From: Tolypocladium sp. Sup5 PDA-1
Lineage: Eukaryota; Ascomycota; Sordariomycetes; Hypocreales; Ophiocordycipitaceae
Assembly: GCA_000750105.3 (NCBI GenBank)
Contig: JPHH03000041.1
Span: forward strand, 124,001-188,000
Direction of reading: 5' to 3'
Length of the DNA stretch: 64,000 bases
Under the pieces are notes generated by a model. That model made no database searches and was not told where the DNA came from. It saw only the letters and a program-made list of their open reading frames with translations. Numbering within the stretch: the first letter of the stretch is position 1; each line of letters starts with the position of its first letter. This document shows positions 33,596-44,281 of the stretch, piece by piece. A program made the translations under genes and the position numbers.

Positions 33596-36360
33596 TTAAA
33601 TCTCGTCATCCTCGTCGGCGGGCCTGGACGCCTTCTTGCCCCGGCTATCCAACGTGTCCATGTTGATGTCCTCGCGCGTGTTGTTCGCCGCCGGCACGGC
33701 CAGCGCCTGTCTTGCCGTCTCCGAGTTGGCGATGAAGTCGCGCAGCTGCTGCTTGGCAATGTCGAGGCCCTGGTTGGCGGCCGCGTTGCCCATCTGCATC
33801 ATGGGGCCGAGCAGGTTGAGCGTGTAAGCCACATATGTTCCTCCGGCAAGCATGATGATCAGGATGAACAAGAATGGGTTCCGCAGGACTGCGAGACGGC
33901 ATGTTAGCAATGCGACTACTAGAAAGGGGAGAGTCCCCATCTTACCCATAAAGATTTCGTTCCAGCCGAGCGCCACGAGCAGGGCATAAAAGTACCACGG
34001 GATCTGGGCCACGCCGCCAATGGCACTACGCTTAGCCTCGACGTACACTCCGTCGGCAGTCTTCTTGAACCGCACCACCAGGTCCTGCCTCTTGCCCTCG
34101 CTGAGAACCGTCATCTCCTCCTCCAGGCTCTTGCCCTCGTCCTCGTCGACGCCCCCAATGGGCGACAGATCCTCCTCGTCTCCGACCTCGACGCCGCTGG
34201 GCTGGTGTCCAATAAAGCCCGGCAAATCCGGCGGCGCGTACGTCTCGGCGAGGCGGAATCTCGACAGGAGCGGGATCAGCGTCAGCGTCGACTCCCTCGC
34301 CTTGGTGTAGATGCCCTCAATGTCGTCCGTCGGGCGCCATATCCGCGGAACGCCAGCTTCGTCGTAGCGGAACTTATCCTCAAAGTTTTCCCGAAGCTTC
34401 AAGAGGATGTTGCCCTCCATGACCTCCTCGTCAATCTTCTCCCGGAGGCCGACCCAGCTCTTCCGGCGCAAACGCCACATGCCAACCTCAGCCTCCTCGT
34501 CGCTAGCGTCGAAGCTCTTGGCCCGCTCTGCGAATCGCCCTTCGGCCTCCTTGACAATGCCCGTGAAGACGGTCCAGATCCTGTCCCACAGATCCTTCTC
34601 GGTAGCCGGCTGTTCGCCCTCCTCGGGTGCGCCAGAGCCGCCTCTGCCGGAGCCCAGCTTGTTGAATTCCAAGCCAATGGCATCTCCGAGTCGCGACTTG
34701 ACCCAGCGTTCCACCCGCGTAGCCAATCGTCGCATCTCTTCTTTGCGCAGCTTGGCGCTGACCTCGTCCAGCTCCGCCTCGAACAGCTGATATTGCGCCT
34801 TGAAGTTGGTCCACGCGACCCCCTCAATCGCCAGGCCCTTGGCCTCCGTCTTGAAGGCGCCGAGCGTCTTCTTCTTCTCGCTGGCCACAATTTCGGCAAA
34901 CTCGTAGCTTCCACCGGCTTTCTGTCCAGCCTTGACCTTGTTCGTGACGGCCTCGCTGAAAGCTGCAACGCCCGCTTTGTGTGCAGCTGCCAATTGCCCC
35001 TGATACAGCGTCTTAAGCCTGGCGTCGACCTTTGATTCCAGCTCCTGCCTCTTGCGGGTGTAGGTTCCCTTGTGGTAGCGGCTCGCCTGTCCCTCAAACG
35101 CCTTGATGCACTTTTCGCGCGCATCGCTTCCTGCTACGCCCAGATCGGCCAAGACCAAGGTCTTGCCCAGCTTGGTCGCCTCGGTTTGCTGCTCCTCGAG
35201 GGGGGCCACGATGAGGTCAAACGCGACTACCACTTCGCGGGCAATCTCGTCGCATCGGAACTGGGCGAGAAGCTCCTGCTGCGTCGGCAGATCCAAGTCT
35301 TTGTTGTTCACAATCTGGTCCCAAACACCCTCCGCATATACAGAGAAGCCGTCCGCGGGGATTCGTCGGTGATACTCGGGCAGGAAGACGCCGCCTTCGA
35401 GTTCCTGGTCGCCATGGCTTCCGGGCTTGCCAACTCTGTGTCCGGCCGTAAATCGTGACCCGAGCTTTTGCACCTCGCTCTTGAATTTGTCCTCCTGGAG
35501 AATCTTGTGGGGAAGAGCCGCGAACCCAAAGTCGAAGTAGTCTTCGATATGCGCGTTCTCGAGGCCCTGGGGTTTGGAGATTGTCGACCAAATCTTTGTC
35601 AGGTCCTGGACCAGGGTGGTTCGCAGGTTGGACAGCGGGGTGGTTCCGAGATGGTCGCGGATGACGAAGAAGAGTAGCGACCTCGGTGTAGACCTGCGAT
35701 TGTCAGCATCCAATTCCGTACTTTTAGCTTCAGGCTCCGATCCCGGACGTACTGCTTATCCTTGAGGAAGAGCTGCAGATTGACCTCGAAGACCGTCTTG
35801 AGCAGCCCCATGTTGGCCCCCTGGTACAGACCGACCTGGTGCTCCCAAATATTGACAATCAGCACCTCGCTCGTCGCGAGCGCGAATAGCGCGCTTTTCC
35901 TCTCAAAGTCCTGGTCCTCGCCGCGCTCGCGGCCGTCGGTGCCCTCGACGTCCATGACGAGGATGTTGTCGGCCATCTTGTCCTCGCGCTTGTTCTTGGA
36001 CATCCAGATGCCCTTGGTTGTCTGGCGGCGCTCCGTCTCGGCCATGACGGAGAACTCGGTGCCGAAGAGGTGGTTCAGCAGCGTCGACTTGCCGGTGGAC
36101 TGCGACCCGAAGACAGAGATGAGGTGGTAGTTGAAGCCCGCCTCGGCGACGTGCGTGACCTGGAGGTAGTCGTTCAAGTTGCTGCTGCAGGGTGAGAAGA
36201 GCGCGTGTTAGCATTCTTGGGCCGCAAAGGAAGTGCGCGACGGTGTTTCGCGCTCTGGCGCGCCGTACTTGAACTCCTTGTCCTCGTCAATGACCTGGAC
36301 GCCATGCTCGAAGTTGCCGCCGCGCGGTGTGTCGCCGACGGCGGAGAAGTGGCCGTTCAT
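33596..36360 (-). CDS. SEY1: ER-shaping dynamin-like GTPase Sey1 (RHD3/atlastin functional class)
   Basis: Exons 36360-36269, 36184-35753, 35693-33946 and 33888-33596 encode 854 residues. Sey1 drives homotypic ER membrane fusion and keeps the tubular network. The start MNGHFSAVGDTP and HGVQVIDEDKEFN are family hallmarks. GTPase motifs include P-loop FGSQSTGKST (about residues 55-65), ERRQTTKGIWMSK (switch) and VMDVEGTDGRERGEDQDFE (G3). A helical middle domain follows, then two closely spaced membrane hairpins near the C-terminus (IPWYFYALLVALGWNEI and NPFLFILIIMLAGGTYVAY) and a cytosolic tail. Introns are 84, 59 and 57 bp. The first ends in CAGCAG, a tandem acceptor, and the last is in-frame and stop-free. 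Confidence 0.95.
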
Positions 36361-37954
36361 GATCGCGTAGATTACAGAGGCGCAGGGGCTCGGGGAAGCA
36401 TCAGATTGATACACAGGCCGTCGTCATGCGCGGGAAGGAGGAATGGGGAGGAGAGCTCTTATGAAAGGGGCGTGACTGGGCCGAGGGATGCGGATGCAGA
36501 TGCAGGTGGCACGGAGCTTAAGGTATGGGTCGGTCCAGTTGTGACCAGATACTCCGGACACCCAACAAAGACCCTTGTGATCACTAACACCACCACCTGC
36601 ACAAGCCACATGCTCACCACGCCACTGCCAGCCACGCCGCGGGTCACGGGCACTAGCACTTGCATAGTCCGTCCGTACTGCTACAGCCTGCTATTCGAGA
36701 CATTAACCTCCCACCGGAGCGGCGTAATTGTCCGCCTCCGGCTACTAACTTGTGCTTTGTTCTGACTTTAACCTCATGTAACCTCGGATAGTGTTTCGGA
36801 ACGGATTACCTTTGCCCAAAGTACTTGGTGCCTAAGAGCAAATACGGGGCACTCTATGTTGCAGTCCTTCTTGCCGTTTCGGGCCAGTACATAAACGCCT
36901 TTCCACTTCCATCTTCATCCTCACAAAACACCAGTTCAACCAATGTAGGGCAGGCATTCACGGAAATTGTGGATATGCACGGCAACAGTCGATATTCATA
37001 GATATCAAAGCAACAGACGGATGAAAGAGCCCGATGAACATGGTCATTCGCTACAGTTCGGCACAGTTTCAGCCCCCACTCGCAGAGGCTGGCCAGCCCA
37101 AGGTCCTTTTGCCAACCTCTTTTGGCTCTTTGTCCGGGTCAACTCCTTTATTTACCAAGGTGCCTGTCGGATGTGCTGCTACCGTGCTTTGTAGGTGTCG
37201 AAAAGAGATTCGAGAGGCCATCACGTGCCCTGCCTACCTGTGCTGTCGTAATCCAATGTCGTCGCACAGATATTCGTACTCTTGTCCCGTTCTTGGCCAG
37301 TCTGCAGCTGAGAGCTCGACAACCAACACGCATGGCCAGCGCCAACAACGTCTGTTGGCTGCTCACCAGGCAGGCAGGCGGCATCCCGTTGCAAACAACC
37401 ACCTGATGCAAAAAGCCGTATGATGCGGATTACGTCGTCGTGCCGTCCACCGCAAGCCCTTGCGATACACCGGACATCTCCTTCGACCCTTTAGCGAGAC
37501 AAGCCTCACAACGATGCAGCTCAAGGGTCGTGAGGTGAATCTGAGCTGTCACTGGAGTACCGTCCCGCGATGGAGACGTGACATCGAGGCTGGAGGACTA
37601 TGCTTACATCCTGGCTCTCGAAGGCAGCGAGCTCAGCATCGTGTACAATGCCGGGGATAGTTGGCTGACAAGGACTTTATCGTATGAACTCCTGAGGCGG
37701 CGGTGACCAGCCCTCCTGAAAACACACTCCCTTTACAGCTGGTCGTCTCGCCGGGGCGTCGTTTCGTGGTGCGGCGTACAATTGACCTAGTTCAAGTACA
37801 GGAAAGTGTTCAATTTACATGGTCCGTACCTACAAGCTATATAGATGATATGGTAGCTCACAAGCTGGGGCATATTCTCAAAAAGACATATCGTACGCCA
37901 ACACAGAAGCAGCAAGCCAAATCTCGCATCTCTTAACACATCGCTTTCTTGCTT
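36361..37954. other. Intergenic region, SEY1 5' side to acyl-CoA synthetase 3' side
   Basis: 1.6 kb with only short or non-ATG frames. It should hold the SEY1 promoter and the 3' UTR of the synthetase gene; I see no gene, repeat or structured element. Confidence 0.45.
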
Positions 37955-40193
37955 TTACAACTTGGCGCTGTTGGCGGGCGCCTCCGCCTTGATCTCGTCG
38001 TACATCTGGTCGATCTGGGCGCGGAAGGCCTTGGCAGTTTGCGGTCTCTTGAGCTTGAGCCTGTGGGAGACGGTCAGTATTCACTCGGGTTTCCTTAGCT
38101 GTATGTACTGGCAGCAACTTACGTGGGCGTGAGAAGCTCATTCTCAATGGAAAAGGGCTCAATGTCTAGGTACACGTTGCGAACCTTCTCGAAGCTGTTG
38201 AACTTGTGCTTGCGGCCAATGTCGTCGAGGACCTTGAGGAAGGCCTTGCGGACCTTGGGGTTGAGGGCGGCCTTCTTGACAGCCTCCAAGTCGCCCGCGG
38301 AGATGGTCTCCTTGAGCACCTTGCTGGCGAAGCCAGGGAAGTTCTCCGGGTCGATGCCGAAGATGGCGACGAGGTTGGACTCCTTGGCGTCGCCGTGGAC
38401 GTAGGCGGTGGCAACCAGGTTGGTGCTACCCGTGTAGACGTTCTCGATGCGCTCGGGGGAGATGTACTCGCCATGCGACAGCTTCAGGACGTTCTTCTTG
38501 CGGTCGATGATCTTGAAGCGGCCCTCCTTGTCGACCTCGGCAATGTCGCCGGTGTGGAACCAGCCGTCGGCCTCGAGGGTCTTCTTGGTCTCCTCTTCGT
38601 TCTTGTAGTACTCTTTGAAGATGATGGGTCCTCGGATGAGCATCTCGCCTCGGGGATTGGGCTTGTCGTCGACTGAGTAGTCGAACTCGGGGGCTGACTC
38701 CAGGCAGACCTCGATGCAGCCCATTGGGGGGCCGACGTTGCCGAGAGAAAAGTCGCCGTTCATCTGGACCGTGCCCACGGCGTAGGTCTCAGTCATGCCA
38801 AAGCCCTGGGCAAAGTTGCTGGCAAAGGCAGCGCGGAGGAACTCTTGGACGTCGGGGTCCAGCTGGGCGCTTCCACTGATCATGCTGTGAGCCTTGTCCA
38901 GACCCACGGCGGCCCTGACCTTGGGCGTCCAGATCCTGTCGTAGAGGAAGTGCTTGTTGGAGGCCTGGCCGGGCGGCGCTCGCATGTTGGCCTTCTTGGT
39001 GGCGATGACCTGCCTCGACAAGGCGCCCCTGATGCCGGGGGCCTCGAGGGTGGCGGTGCGAATGGCCGAGTTGAAGCGGTTGAAGAGGCGCGGGACGGAG
39101 ATGAAGCCGGTGGGCTGGAGGATCTTCATGTCGTCGACCAGGCCGAGAATGTCACCGCGGAAGAAGCCAATCGAGGCGCCTTCGGCAAGGGCCACCTGGT
39201 CAATGAGGCGACCGTAGATGTGAGCGAGGGGCAGGTAGGACATGTGGACGTCCTTGTGAGTGACGTTGCCGCCCAGACGAGCGGCCGAGTTGGCAGAGAC
39301 GGCATTGCCGTGCGTCAAAACCACACCCTTGGGCGCTCCGGTGGTGCCAGAGGTGTAGTTGATGGTGGAGATGTCGTCCCAGCCGGCCGGGCGCATGGGG
39401 CGGCCGGAGCTGGCACCAATCTCCTCGATCTGCTGCATCGAGTAGACCTTGATGCCGTGCTGGGCAGCCAGCTGGTTGAGGACGGCGGCCTTGGTGTGCG
39501 CCTCAAGCTCGCCGTTGTCGAGGGGGTCCAGCGACACGATCAGCTTGAGGGTGGGAATGCGCGGGGCCAGCTTGAGGAGCAGCGGGATGTGCGGCAGGGA
39601 GCAGACGACGCAGGTCAGCTCGGCGTGGTTGACGATGTATTCGGTGGCGTCGGGGCCGAGGGTCTCGTAGAGCGAGACGGTGTATAGCGACTGCGACGCA
39701 AGAGCGAGATCTGTCATGGACGGTCAGCGAGACGATATGCCATTGAGGCTCGGTGGGATGACGGACCAGTGATCTGCCACTCGGCACGGTTCTGCGACCA
39801 GAGGCCGACGCCATACTTGTCCTTGGCGTAGCCGATGCGCTGGTGAATCTCGACGAGGCCCGCACCAAGGTGCTTCCGACGCTCGGCAACCTCGGCGTAG
39901 GTGAGCCAGTCGAACTTTTCCTCCCACGACTTGCTGGTGGTGTTCCAGTTGCGGGTGCCGAGGCAGCGCTTGTTGGGGCGCTTGCGGACCGCGTGTTCGA
40001 AGAGGTCGTGGATGGATCGGATATCAGGGTCGTACGTGGTCAGCAGCGGCCTGTCGCGGAAGCGGAAGTTCCTGTAGACGGCGCTGCGGCCAGGGCGCTC
40101 CGAGTTGGGGATGGGGAGGCCGTAGGGGGAGCCCGGCGCGGGAGCCGTGCCGAACTCCTTGATCTCGGCGGCCGTGTATCTGGCGGGAGCCAT
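37955..40193 (-). CDS. Long-chain acyl-CoA synthetase with peroxisomal targeting signal (Faa2-like)
   Basis: Exons 40193-39767, 39710-38123 and 38060-37955 encode 706 residues. The enzyme activates fatty acids to acyl-CoA through an acyl-adenylate. Motifs are INYTSGTTGAPKGVVLTHGN (AMP/P-loop, near residue 250), YLPLAHIYGR, GFGMTETYAVG, and the C-terminal block GWFHTGDIAEVDKEGRFKI followed by DRKKNVLKLSHGEYISPE (fatty acyl signature). The short last exon ends in AKL, a canonical type 1 peroxisomal signal, so a role in peroxisomal beta-oxidation is likely. There is no membrane anchor at the N-terminus. Introns are 56 bp (39711-39766) and 62 bp (38061-38122). Three CCGAGG/CCTCGG hexamers lie 355-680 bp upstream. 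Confidence 0.93.
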
Positions 40194-42643
40194 TGTGCTC
40201 TGCTGGGGCTGCTGCTTTTGTCTTTGGAGGTGTCACAAGGGCGGGAGGGCAAGGAAATATCAGGGCTCCACGGGGTCTCGAGCGAGGCTGAGGTTGCGCA
40301 AAGCTGAAGGTGCAGGCCAAGGACAATCCACGACGTCAACGCGAGGTGGCGGGGAGAGGAGGAGGAGGATAGGAGGAAGAGGGAGGCGGGAGGGTATTCA
40401 GGATGGGCAAAAGACGCAGGACTCGGGAGCGGGAGGTGCAGAGCTTCGCAGTAGCGGCGGCCACAGGAGGTATATGCTGGATTGGGACATGAGGCCGAGC
40501 TGGAGATGCAGCACCCGCGTCTGGAAGGCCACGAGATGACCTGGAGACCGAGGCTCCGGGGGCCTCGGCTGCCCCAGATTTCTGCTCCACGGGGGACGCG
40601 CCGCTAGCTGTAGACGCACTAGCACGGCCCGCTAGAGCCTCGCGGAGCCACCGCTGGCTTGCTGTCAGCACTCTTTTCGCCCATGATGCTGCGCGTTGGT
40701 ATTGTACGAAGTATAGCATGGAAACTTGTACAGCGCGTACGGGCGCAGAGTACGGACTACGGAGTACATCGTACCTCGACTGTGTGGTGTGGTGCAATGT
40801 CGGTCTCTTTCTCCCCGTAAAGTCCGTCGTTCTGTAGCCGTGGCGACGTTGTACGGCGGCCTGAGCCGAGGCCCTACAGCGCCGGCGCCAGATGGGGCGG
40901 AGTGTAGTTAATCACAAACACGGAAACCTGCCATCTTTCCAATACAATCAAGCCAGTTGTCCCCAAATATTCATCCCATTGCCAACAAACAAGTCTCTAC
41001 TCCGTACGGATATGCCTCTCCAGCCCCAGGTGTGTGTGGTGGCAGCGCGGGACGTCGAGGATGGGGGTCACAGGCCACGGTAACTGACAGCAAATGATTG
41101 GCCCCCCAATAGCCGGTGCGCTCCTCATTGCATGTGAAGGCGGGAGGGAGGTACAACTCTCCCGTCCCGTGGGGAAGCGCGCAGGAGCGAACCTGTAAAT
41201 GGTCAACTTCGCACCAGGGCTGGACCAAGATGCAGACTCATCTCTGCCATTCGACGACAATTCGCCGGAACGCAGGTGCCCAGGAGCAGATGACTTGATT
41301 TGCCTGTCACTCTCTGATCTGGCAGCTGCTGTGCTTACTGTACGAAGTACACAGCCATCCTCCCCACACCCTGCAGATGGGAGCCAAGACGCGGGGATAG
41401 GGACGGTTGGGGTTGGACCCTCGTGTCGGCCAGCGGCTGCTGTGCAACACCAACACCGTTACAATTTATAACGCACCTCTGCTGCACCCATTGTCAGATG
41501 CGGCATGGCTTCCTACCCGAATGGCAACCCTTGTTCAGACGCACAGCCTCAAGGGATTTAAGTCGCTGCTCTTCCGTCCACTCGTTGCAGTTCACACACA
41601 GATCCCAAGGCGATGAGGCTGCTGGGCACAGCAAACACCAGCCCATCATGTCTAGTCGTCGTGTTTCCAGGACTTCATCTACTCCCGTGGCTTCGTTGCG
41701 TCAAGTCCAGAGGCCGGGACGTGGCCGTGCGGAGCCAAGAACTGCCGTTATCGCGCCATGCTGATCTCGAAACGGCGCCGAGGATAACTCCATAGTTGCT
41801 TGTCAAAAGGCTTGTGAGCCACAGTTCGTACGGACGAGTACGACCAAAGCGCTCGGCCCCCAACTTGGACCTGCAGGCCATTTTCGGGCACACGCAGCAA
41901 CCGGCTCGAGGCTATTGCTCTCTCTTTTCTTTCTATCTCTACAATCACGTTGCAAGTGCAATGACACACCCTTCTACGGACTACCCCCGTAGGGACTACA
42001 CGCCAGCGCGTGGATTAGAGACACGCAAATTGCACCGCCTCGTGTCTCGGCCGTGGACCGTTTCTTCTGGTGACGAAGAGTCCCTCGCTGGCATCGCGCA
42101 GCAAAGAGACTGGAAGACATGATAAGCATCTGCCGGCTCACCTGAAAGGTTTCAAACACCAAGTTACTCGGAGGCTCATCAATGCGATGCGCACGCTGGA
42201 TCGGGCCCCGGGCCCTCTCGGCAGTCACCCGCCACGCGCCGCTTTGTGAACGTGTGGTGCTTTGCCCCTGGTCGCACCCAGTTTCAGAGCAACCCTCGAG
42301 TCTCAGATTTGGACCGTGAGTTGCAATGCGCCCCAACCCCTTGGTGGCTCAGTCGTCGCCATGATTGAAAGGTTTGACGGAGCAGTATAACCCTCATTCC
42401 CTCTTTTCGCGTGATCACCGCTCCATCTTCCTTGCTGCTGGCCCATCCCTTAACGCCGTCTCCGCCGTCTCCCTTTGCCTCGTGCCGTCTTTGTCGTCTC
42501 TCAGCTGCTATTCCAGAACCTGCCTGATTATAGAAGCGGCAGGCCGCTGTCTTCTGTTCTTTCAATCGATCGCTTCTTGGCTGTCCTGCTGAGACGCCGG
42601 CTCTTTGCTCGTCTCCGTCACGCTCGTTAACCATCTGTCAGCC
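40194..42643. promoter_or_regulatory. Divergent intergenic region, acyl-CoA synthetase / MARVEL protein
   Basis: 2.45 kb without a convincing frame. It contains CCGAGG/CCTCGG hexamers at 40548-40553, 40563-40568 and 40866-40871, TAC-GRA-GTA dyads at 40704-40713, 40758-40767, 40998-41007 and 41341-41350, and TGCAAGTGCAA at 41951-41961. The last 200 bp are a CT-rich leader for the plus-strand gene. Confidence 0.45.
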
Positions 42644-43180
42644 ATGGGTCGAACAACCACCATTTCTCTCCGGGTTTTCCAGGGCCTCTTGGCCGCTGCA
42701 AATCTTGGACTGTCTGCCTACGGTAGGTCGAAGAACACCCCAAAATCGAGCCGTCTAAAGAAGAGCGCTGGCTGATAAATGCGTGCATCAGTCGTCAACT
42801 ATTACCTGGTGGGGACGCAACGGGCGTCGCCAGGCTCGCTCAACTTCCTCGTCTTTGCGTCGATCTTTTCAATCCTGTCGATATTGTATCTTGAACTGGC
42901 GCCCAAGCTCTACCAACGCGCCGCTCATCCCTATGCAACCCTGGGCGTCGAGGCCGCCAACACCGTCTTTTACTTTGCCGGCTTCATCGCGTATGCCGTC
43001 TTCCTCGGCGGGCTGGCCTTCTGCCATGGCGCGGTCTGCACGGCGGGACGAGTCGACTCGGTCGTCGCGGCCGCCGCGTTCTGCGCCTGGATCGCATCGA
43101 CAATTCTCACGGCCAAGGGCATGTTTATGAGCGGCGTGCATCGGCCCGCCGACAAGGCGATGCAGATGAGAGAGGTGTGA
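42644..43180 (+). CDS. Small four-helix membrane protein, MARVEL type
   Basis: Exons 42644-42722 and 42792-43180 encode 155 residues. Four hydrophobic helices are visible: about residues 7-30 (VFQGLLAAANLGLSAYVVNYY), 42-62 (LNFLVFASIFSILSILYLEL), 75-105 and 115-140. A conserved-looking cysteine pair (CHGAVC) lies in the second extracellular loop and the tail is short and charged. Size, helix spacing and the start on a short first exon match fungal MARVEL-domain proteins (the group that includes Nce102-like eisosome and secretion factors), but the exact orthologue is not recognised. The intron is 69 bp. Confidence 0.8.
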
Positions 43181-44281
43181 GAACCTGTCTATACAATAAG
43201 CATGGGCTGATGCTGGGTCTCTTCCGCGGGATCAACTGCGAGTCGGAGTGGGTAATGGGATATATCAGGACGGAACGGCGCACGGCGGGAGTACGTCCGG
43301 ACGACAGCGTCATCTTGTTCTTCTGCGGTGTGGGTAAGGGATCGAACGGACGATAATTCATGATCGGGTATCTAGAGGGAATGGATTGTACATGGCGTTT
43401 GCGATGGAAGAGGCGGCCAACATACAAGTGCGAGCTTCATAAACAGACTACTATATATTACTACACGTTGGTCATCAAGGTGGTTTGTTGGCGACCTGGC
43501 CTTTACAGTTGTCATTGACTCGAGACGCCCGGGGGACAGGGGCATCGACTAGTCGCAACGACCGGCCTCGTACTCGCCTATCACCGTGGTCGATAGAGTG
43601 CTGACACCCAAGACGACGGAGCTGTCCATCCTTGATACGGGATTTAACCCACCGTGGTGTCAAGATTCGAGTTCATCAGTCCCGGCTGGAGCATTTGTCG
43701 GTCGGGCGGTCGGGCGGATCGGTCGGGCCCTCGGCGGGCACCTCAACGGTCCCCTCCGGCCTTCGGCGGGCAGGCCGGGGCGTGCTTCAACCTCACTAAA
43801 ACATCCATCCACCCGCCCACGACGCGTTGCGACACCGGCACTTGCACCTTTGCGGGCACAATGAGACAATATCTAAAGACAGAGTACGCCCATTTGGCGG
43901 CGATGACGCGAGCGTGAAGCGGCCGATGGCGTGCTCGCCTCGAGGCTCGGTAGCACGAACGCCTTACCCCACATCCCATCAGCTCTGCCCCTCGCAGGTC
44001 GCTGCGGTGGCACCGTGGCACCATAGATCAGGGCCGCAAGCAGGAGAGGTGCAAATGGAAAAGAGGAGAGGCGAAGCGAGACAGGCATGCAGTTCGCGTA
44101 AAGGGTACATGTAATAACGCAATTGCTGGGCCGCTGCTTAAGTCCTGAGGGGTTCCATCTCGCCCTCCTCCTCCTCTCTCCATCCTCCTCATCCTCTTCG
44201 TCCTCGCAACCTGACTTTATACGTCTCCAGTACGCTACTCTCCCGAATAGAGCAGATAGAGCGTAGAGTAAGCTGCACAGC
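43181..44281. promoter_or_regulatory. cysD upstream region
   Basis: 1.1 kb between the MARVEL and cysD genes. It has a GC-rich GGTCGGGC-type direct repeat at 43697-43739, a near match to the Cys3/MetR site at 44015-44024, and a CT-rich tract before the ATG (about 44155-44210). No gene is seen. Confidence 0.45.
44015..44024 (+). promoter_or_regulatory. Candidate Cys3/MetR sulfur-regulation site
   Basis: GTGGCACCAT (reverse complement ATGGTGCCAC) matches nine of ten positions of the fungal consensus ATGRYRYCAT. It lies 258 bp upstream of the cysD ATG, as expected for a sulfur-regulated gene. It is a single site and binding is inferred. Confidence 0.35.

Noticed and set aside
38845..39687. 280-residue plus-strand frame opposite the acyl-CoA synthetase.
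   Set aside because: Shadow frame over conserved AMP-binding sequence; no domain or ATG context of its own.
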